A DNA stretch of 64,000 bases from Nemania diffusa. Taxonomy: Eukaryota; Ascomycota; Sordariomycetes; Xylariales; Xylariaceae. Positions within the stretch are counted from its first letter, which is position 1. Every line of letters starts with the position of its first letter. The stretch spans positions 2,108,001 to 2,172,000 of the forward strand of contig JBBPUQ010000011.1 of NCBI GenBank assembly GCA_038501195.1, written 5' to 3'. This document shows positions 58,063-64,000 of this stretch, piece after piece. Below the pieces are notes generated by a model, which was not told the DNA's origin, made no database searches, and worked only from the letters and a program-made list of their open reading frames with translations. Both the position numbers and the translations under genes were made by a program.

Positions 58063-58812
58063 CTACCCTAACACTTTTTTCGCCCGATCGACAAAGGCCT
58101 CGATCATAACAGGCGCGATCCTATCAGCGATAGCCGAGCTCACGGCCCCGAACAGCGGGTTCGCGAACTGGAAACGGATGTTCAAGTTGACGTCGCTCCA
58201 CTCGGGTTGGCCGCCCGTCCGCAGCGCCCCGGCGCCTTCGCCTCGTGCGGCTGGCGTGCCTGTCTGAACGGGCGTCACGGTCCACCGCGTCACCAGGGTC
58301 TTGAAGACGCCCTCCCCGCTCCCGGCAGTAGAAAGAGGCGCGGACGGGGGCCCGTCATCGCTCAAGCCGTGGCGGGCTAGGACGTCGGGCGCGATGCCGC
58401 TGCGCGCGCCGTCGCCGCTGAGGGCCTCGACGATGGATCCCGGCACGCAGAACACGCGGCTCGTGTACGTCTGCTCGATGCCGCCCCAGCCGGCCGTCAG
58501 GTCGGCGCGCGTGGGCCAGCGGCGGCCGTCGCCGAACTCGGGATCCGCGCGCGGCGGGGTCCAGGCGGTCACGCGCGAGACGCTGCAGTACGGGAGGAAG
58601 GCGCTGTAGCTGTCGATGTCGGCGATCAGGGCGTACAGCGCGGCGTGGTTGTAGGGCAGCCGGCGGGAGGCGGTGAGGGTCTGCGGCGGGGGCGGGGCGC
58701 CGGCGGCGGAGGAGAGGATGGAGCTGAGGAAGGTTCGTCGCGGGTGTGAGAGGGGAGATCGTGGGAGGTGGGATGGGCCTAGGCGTGGGAGGAGGAGGCG
58801 GGTTGGTGGCAT
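58063..58812 (-). CDS. COQ10: Coenzyme Q-binding protein COQ10 (START/SRPBCC fold), mitochondrial
   Basis: This single-exon frame gives 249 residues from ATG 58812. COQ10 binds ubiquinone and supports its use in the respiratory chain; it is peripheral on the inner membrane. The first 30 residues are Arg/Leu/Pro-rich without acids (MPPTRLLLPRLGPSHLPRSP), a good mitochondrial presequence. The fold reads LTASRRLPYNHAALYALIADIDSYSAFLPYCSVSRV, then ADLTAGWGGIEQTYTSRVFCVP, then LVTRWTVTPV, WSDVNLNIRFQFANPLFGAVSSAIADRIAPVMIEAFVDRAKKVLG, with the typical pocket helix at the end. A loop of about 45 residues after SIVEALSG (Gly/Ser/Ala-rich) is longer than in yeast. The gene is GC-rich, unlike the flanks. 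Confidence 0.9.
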   Translation of the reverse strand: MPPTRLLLPRLGPSHLPRSPLSHPRRTFLSSILSSAAGAPPPPQTLTASRRLPYNHAALYALIADIDSYSAFLPYCSVSRVTAWTPPRADPEFGDGRRWPTRADLTAGWGGIEQTYTSRVFCVPGSIVEALSGDGARSGIAPDVLARHGLSDDGPPSAPLSTAGSGEGVFKTLVTRWTVTPVQTGTPAARGEGAGALRTGGQPEWSDVNLNIRFQFANPLFGAVSSAIADRIAPVMIEAFVDRAKKVLG

Positions 58813-59322
58813 GGTGAGAAGACGCCGAGAAGCAGAATTAAGAGAAATTACGATTGTATAATTGAGAGATGGGTCTATCGTCTATAAGAAATCCATTCTA
58901 AAAAACTCAATTGCACTAATTAGGGAAGTGCCTGTCTATATTGTATGGTAGAAATCAACGTGAGATCAAGCAAGAAGTCCGAGTCGTCTCACTTGTAAGA
59001 CTTAGACTCGGGACTTATAGATTAGGTAGTAGGTGACGTCCGATAAGATCTTCAGTGCATGAACGCCTTATCGTAAGCCACAAGGTACCTAGATTAGCGG
59101 TCAATTAGACTTTAGTGGCCCACTAGCTTATCAGCCACAGCCAACTCATCAACTATTTTATTTTATTTTTCTGGCTCACGAATTCCCAAAATGTTTTTCT
59201 CTCTTCTCTACACTTCCTCCGAGTTGTTCAAAATACAACTCGAGGATGTCAACAAGCAGCCAAATGTTTGGTGCATGTCTGTCATGAGAAGGCAGAGATA
59301 ACCCGTCTGATTTTTCCACACA
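58813..59322. promoter_or_regulatory. Divergent promoter region, COQ10 and TRM140-like genes
   Basis: About 0.5 kb separates two genes read in opposite directions. It is AT-rich with a TTTTATTTTATTTTT tract near 59157. No specific site was recognised. Confidence 0.45.
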
Positions 59323-60693
59323 ATGACTACCACTACGGCTACCACGGTCGATGCGGTGCCTTCACCAGATCGTGCACTGGCGAACCAGACCTCTGCGTTG
59401 ACGCTGCAAGAGACGATGCCCGAGGCAAGGTCAGAGACAGAGAAAGAGACTGCTCAGATACCGCCTCACCGCAGTCATGATCCGCAGTACAACATGAAGC
59501 GGACAGATCCCTTCATGTTCGGCTCGCGCTATTTAGACCAGGCCGATGACGTCTTCGAGTTCAACGCCTGGGATCATGTGGAGACTGACGATGCATACAA
59601 GGAGTATTCTGAGCAGCAGTTCGCCATGCAGCGAGCGTCGCCAGTCTCTGAGTTTGACAAGAGTATGTATTACATATCTTATTGGGTTTTCCTTTCTCTC
59701 CTCTTCTCTCCTTGGTCCTGGTGACCTGATGATACCCATTGCATAGTTCATCTGATTATATCTGATGACAACTTAAGCCAAATTAGTCTTTCGCTCCCAT
59801 CTGACTTGCCACCAACCCTCCATTTTATCACAACACAGCCCGTTATCCTAGACATTGGCTAACACACTATGGTTTTAGATAGGTTCAACTCGGACCCCGC
59901 CAGGTTTTGGAACCTCTTCTACAAGAATAACACAGCCAACTTCTTTAAGAATCGCAAGTGGTTACAGCAGGAATTCCCTGTGCTACACACGGTTACGACT
60001 GAAGATGCCGGCCCCAAGGTCGTCTTAGAAGTCGGCGCGGGCGCCGGCAACACTGCCTTCCCCATCCTAGCCAATAACAAGAATTCCAAGCTCAAACTCC
60101 ATGCTTGTGACTTCTCGAAGAAGGCTGTAGAGGTGATGCGTTCTCATGCCGAGTACAATACCGAGCTGATGCAGGCCGACGTGTGGGACGTCGCAAGTGA
60201 GGAGTTGCCACCCGACGTGGAAGAGAACACCGTAGACGTCGTGCTGATGATCTTTATATTCTCTGCCTTGTCGCCGCTGCAATGGGATCGAGCTGTGCGG
60301 AATATCTACCGCGTGCTGAAACCAGGCGGGGAGGTGTGCTTTCGTGACTACGGTAGAGGTGATCTAGCACAGGTTCGGTTCAAGAAGGGCCGTTACCTTG
60401 AAGAGAACTTTTACATCAGAGGCGACGGCACACGAGTCTACTTCTTCGAGAAGGATGAACTCGCCCGGATATGGAGCGGCGTCTCTAGCGAGACCGTATC
60501 CAGTGAAAACAAGGATGGCACAAGTGAAACCACACCTAATGATCCTTCACACAAACCATCTACGACCCCCTCAGAAGAATCTGAACTATTTGATATTGAA
60601 GACCTCGGCGTTGATAGACGGATGCTTGTCAATAGAGCAAAGAAGCTGAAGATGTACCGTTGTTGGATGCAAGGGCGCTTTAGAAAAAAATAG
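59323..60693 (+). CDS. TRM140: tRNA N(3)-methylcytidine methyltransferase (METTL2/TRM140 family)
   Basis: Two exons (59323-59662, 59879-60693; 216-nt intron, GTATGT donor and GGCTAAC branch site) give 384 residues. The enzyme places m3C at position 32 of tRNA-Thr and tRNA-Ser using SAM. Signs: DPFMFGSRYLDQADDVFEFNAWDHVETDD, FNSDPARFWNLFYKNNTANFFKNRKWLQQEFPVL, motif I VLEVGAGAGNT (about residues 162-172), the acidic loop HACDFSKKAVE, NTVDVVLMIFIFSAL and LKPGGEVCFRDYGRGDLAQVRFKKGRYLEENFYIRGDGTRVYFF, all typical. The end MYRCWMQGRFRKK is the basic RNA-binding tail. Unlike budding yeast ABP140 there is no actin-binding fusion. A linker of Ser/Thr/Glu-rich residues lies near 290-330. Confidence 0.92.
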
Positions 60694-60938
60694 ACCATAT
60701 CCCACCCATTCTTAATACCCCACATATGTATTCCGCTCTTGTGTATAGTGATACGTACTGCAAGAAGTCGAGGTAATGACACAGAAAGTAAAGCAATTAA
60801 TTGCCTCAAATTTAACTCTTCGTCTATCTCTATCCCATGTCTAGCCATCGCATGTCAACAGCCTATAACCTAGCCAGTACGCTCGATTCTTCCCGCCTCG
60901 TCTACTGTACCTCAATCTATATGTAAGTATACTTCCCC
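60694..60938. other. Short convergent spacer
   Basis: 245 bases between the stops of the TRM140-like and phosphatase genes, the tightest spacing in the window. Overlapping 3' ends of the two transcripts are likely. Confidence 0.5.
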
Positions 60939-62256
60939 TCACGCCCCCAAAACCTCGATCAACCGCGCCCTCTCCTCGACCCCAAACCCGACGGAATCCA
61001 GATACGGCTCGACGCCCCCATACCGCACATCGAGGTGCTCACAGACGCGTGCGATCAGGTCCGGCGGACAGTCCCCCCACGCGGGCGTGAGTCCAATGCT
61101 ACGCATTTCCGCGACGCGCTCCGCCCGCTCGCGCTCGAGGCCGGCCTGCGAGAGGAGGTAGTCGTGCGCGATGGCGCCGACCGGCACGCCCAGGGTGAGC
61201 AGCGCCAGCGTCACGACGAGGCCGGTGCGGTCCCTGCCGTGCGTGCAGTGCACCAGGGTCGGGTGCGGGGAGGTGAGGGCGCGCAGGGACTGCGCGAGCT
61301 CGGGGCCGGATTCCGAGAGGGTGAGGAGGCTGAGCCCGGTCAGGCCCAGGGGCTGCATTACCTCTTGGCCGAGGATGCGGATGGCGGGGACGCGGAAGTT
61401 GAGGATGTAGAGGATTATTAACTTGCTGGGGTTGGGGGGAGGTTAGTTTTGGGGCGGGCGCCTTTCTCCCTCGAGGGGGGTGCTGATGGGTAGGAGGATG
61501 ATGGGGGTAAGAGAGGCTCTGTGTATGAGGGGAGGTGGGAGGTTAAGGCTACACGCACATGAAACTCCACCATGATAGCTGGCGTAGGAGAGCCCACTCC
61601 AACCGCCGCCCCGTCACTCGCACCTCGTGGTATACCAGGCCCGGGATCTGGACGGGTTCCGCAAGCGCGGCGTTCGATTGCAAGAGGGTCGGGACCTTGG
61701 AATCCGCCAGCCGCTTCTCGGCTTGGACGGCATGCTCTGTCCTTGAAGGGTTTCCATCGTCAGCTTCGATTGATCGGTGGCTTGCAGATGAGGGTGCAGG
61801 CTCCGAGAATTCAGGCCGAGACGGGTATATATCTAGATAATGGCTTGGAGGTTAGGAGCGGATGAGACGCACTTTGATCGCAGGTCCAGAACCGTCCGGA
61901 TGCCTAGCTCTTCTGTGAGCTGCCTCCGGTCGTTCAACGTCGCCTCATCTGCACCTTTTTATTAGATGTATGCTTTGGTCATGTCTGTAATCAAGACTTC
62001 TGCAGCCGATCCCAGATCATGCACTCTCAGAGACATAGTGTTGGTTAGCAGTGCTTGAAAACATACCAGGTCGTGCTGAGCGATATAGCACGCCCTCCCG
62101 GACGATCCTATCGCCTTAGTTAGCTGGGTTTCTATGAAGAACGATTATGGTTTATATTGTATGGGGAGTCGAGGATACTTGCTTTTGTCCAAGATAGTCG
62201 TTCACAGTCTTTCCGGCATCGCGGAAGTTGAGAATATTCTCAAACTCGATAGACAT
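60939..62256 (-). CDS. Protein tyrosine phosphatase (Y_phosphatase3/Tyr_phosphatase family)
   Basis: Five exons (62256-62183, 62107-62067, 61948-61873, 61741-61559, 61425-60939) give 286 residues. The start is MSIEFENILNFRDAGKTVNDYLGQK, then IVREGVLYRSARPDEATLNDRRQLTEELGIRTVLDLRSKTEH, then NAALAEPVQIPGLVYHEVRVTGRRLEWALL, all typical of the family. The active loop HCTHGRDRTG has the CX5R site (Cys185, Arg191). The first intron has a GC donor (GCAAGT at 62182) with AG acceptor; no GT donor gives the right phase and the family reading QKIVREG. The other introns (118, 131, 133 nt) are GT-AG. Substrate is unknown; the family contains protein and lipid phosphatases. Confidence 0.88.
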
Positions 62257-64000
62257 GGCCAAGGGTGGAGCGCGATGGTGGTGGGGCTGTATGTAGTCTT
62301 GCAAATGAATAAGAGTTAGGCACAGCACTATTCTGCTTTTCAGGGTTATGACACAAGACTATTTCTAGTCGCAAACAATAAGAAGGCATTTGCGTAAAAT
62401 GATAAATGATGTATAAGCTAGGACTCCCATGATAGGTACTTTATCATTATAATTGGCTATCCTAAACTGATTAGGTACGTGTAGCACTGCTTATTACAGT
62501 TGATTGATCTATACCCAAGGATATATATATGCCTTTTAAACGCAGCATAACATTAGGCATGTCCATTTTCCTTTCTAATTTGTATAAAAGTTTTCCTTTA
62601 TCAATTTGCTTTTTAATATTGGCACAGATAGATTGGTTTAGGCCTATTACGTTGAGGCAAATGTCAAGAATGCAACGCTACCAATAGCTTCCTATTTTCT
62701 GTTTTTCTTAATGCATAATTCATGTTTGGGGACACTCTCGCATTCTTTGTCCTTTTTTTGTGGTAGAAACCAACTAGCCTAGCTATCAATGAATGTAGTT
62801 CTTCTAAGAGCTGTATTTATATATCACATGTAGTAGCATGATAGGCACGTACTTATCTGCCGCTTATACCACTGTTCACGGTTCAAATTTTCTCTAGATC
62901 TTCTTACCTAATGCTATATAGCTGGTCTGATTCTCAAAGTTTATAACAGGTTGCTGTCCAGACTAGGTGTGCAAGTTGCCGAGATTAACAGTTATAGTGA
63001 TCTAATTCTGCTACAGGAGCGTGGTCCGTATCCAATAGTCACAGAAAATATCAAACTATGCGAGAATCTTCGAGGGATGGTGGTAGACCTAGATTTCCGA
63101 GTTAGAACGCCATGAGAAATTTGGAGGAGACAGGAATCTCCCAGCCTTTTTGATATGATAGACTCAATCAGCGAATAAGCGCAGTCATGTTTATCTTCCT
63201 CCGGGCTCCTGTGGGAATGCGGTTATAGTCTAGCATCACAGCCCTTTTAGGATCTTAGGAATATGCCGACATGAGGATCATTGCTCCCATGTCATTCTTC
63301 TAGTGTATGATTCCGCACTTAACATGTTGGTGTTTGTCAAGGACAAGATTACGTCAGTATTATTTTATAATGACCATGCCTCATATCCACGGCGAGTGAA
63401 GAGTGAGTGTTTGTCTTATTCAGTAACACAATCGGTAGGCAAACACGACTAGGTAACACTAAGATGACAGCTCTGTTCAATTGCCAACAGGCAGCCTTTG
63501 CCATAATTTGCCCTTCATTAGCCCTAAGACTAATACAATTAGATACGAAGGCTATCCGCCTCATGTTAGGGTTGTTAGTTCATGGGGTATTTCAACAATT
63601 TTACATACCCCAAGAGGCCTTCTTCTTCCGAGTTTAAACCTCAAAGATATGATTTGCATAGTTTATAAGTGTTATGAATAAATCCTAGGCTGATCCCATT
63701 AACAATAGTCAATAGCTAGACAGGCCCGACGATGTAGTTTGGTTTTTTTGCTAGGACCCCCAGAGCCACAGTATTAGGAACTTACTGTACGTGGATTTCG
63801 TTGGTGATATGATGTAATTACATTGTCAAACTGTGAACTATTAATAAATCTAACCTTATTTAGATGGTTTTGCCGCTGTCACAAGTATCTTCGTTATATG
63901 GTTAATATGCTTGACCTTAAATGATTGTGATTATAAGGTAGATATGAATACGAACTTCTTTCCGTATCTGCGGGGATACGTCACTTGAGAATCATCGTGA
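62257..64000. other. AT-rich gene-poor region at the right edge
   Basis: About 1.7 kb upstream of the phosphatase gene. Frames at 63349-63564 (minus) and 63407-63681 (plus) are antisense to each other and show no family features. The stretch is AT-rich, perhaps mutated repeat sequence; nothing was recognised. Confidence 0.5.

Noticed and set aside
61833..61872. A 40-nt (or 29-nt) intron in the phosphatase gene
   Set aside because: Wrong phase or too short. The acceptor at 61742 gives the expected LRSKTEH reading with a 131-nt intron.
1..64000. tRNA genes
   Set aside because: I looked for B-box-like GGTTCGAAT words with a matching fold and saw none, but a covariance-model scan was not possible.

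Overview
The window is nuclear DNA from a filamentous ascomycete (Pezizomycotina, probably Sordariomycetes). The genes carry many short introns (about 50-220 nt, GT...CTRAY...AG). Fungal-specific families are present, including a Zn2Cys6 regulator, a MUB1/samB MYND protein, a Zrg17-type CDF transporter and a two-repeat WSC-like/CCP membrane protein. Long gene-poor spacers are rich in GGTACCTA/CCTAGG words. The genus call is inference. No tRNA, rRNA or CRISPR array was recognised.

Layout. 0-2 kb: a ribosome-inactivating-protein (rRNA N-glycosidase) gene with a duplicated C-terminal beta-type module; an in-frame TGA lies inside a candidate very short intron. 3-7 kb: a single-pass cell-surface protein and an MFS transporter, both on minus. 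7.8-10.7 kb: HID1, then 11.6-13.1 kb the zinc transporter ZRG17 (minus), and 14.0-15.2 kb a conserved two-TM protein. 15.2-22.2 kb is gene-poor. 22.3-24.2 kb: MUB1. 24.2-28.8 kb is gene-poor and holds two cytochrome P450 remnants in shuffled order, one lacking the haem cysteine. 28.8-29.8 kb: a class II (4EHP-like) eIF4E. 30.9-31.7 kb: a degenerate EF-hand protein. 32.9-34.4 kb: a Zn2Cys6 regulator. 36.2-36.7 kb: mitochondrial uS13m with a 2-nt frameshift. 37.4-39.3 kb: an M19 membrane dipeptidase. 41.6-44.4 kb: an F-BAR/DEP/RhoGAP protein. 45.3-48.7 kb: AP-3 delta. 49.7-50.8 kb: EMC2. 54.8-57.1 kb: a coiled-coil ubiquitin-like-domain protein. 58.1-58.8 kb: COQ10. 59.3-60.7 kb: a tRNA m3C methyltransferase. 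60.9-62.3 kb: a tyrosine phosphatase. The rest is gene-free.

Most genes are single housekeeping genes: trafficking (HID1, AP-3 delta), ER and zinc (EMC2, ZRG17), mitochondria (uS13m, COQ10), translation and tRNA (eIF4E, TRM140) and Rho signalling. They do not form a pathway or a biosynthetic cluster. Accessory content is at the left edge (the toxin-type gene and MFS transporter) and in the P450 graveyard. The most unusual item is the RIP gene. Also notable are four genes whose first intron lies within the first five coding bases, and a GC-AG intron in the phosphatase gene. Exon joins were chosen by hand from splice signals, reading phase and family similarity; the joined lengths given below are all multiples of three except where a frameshift is stated.
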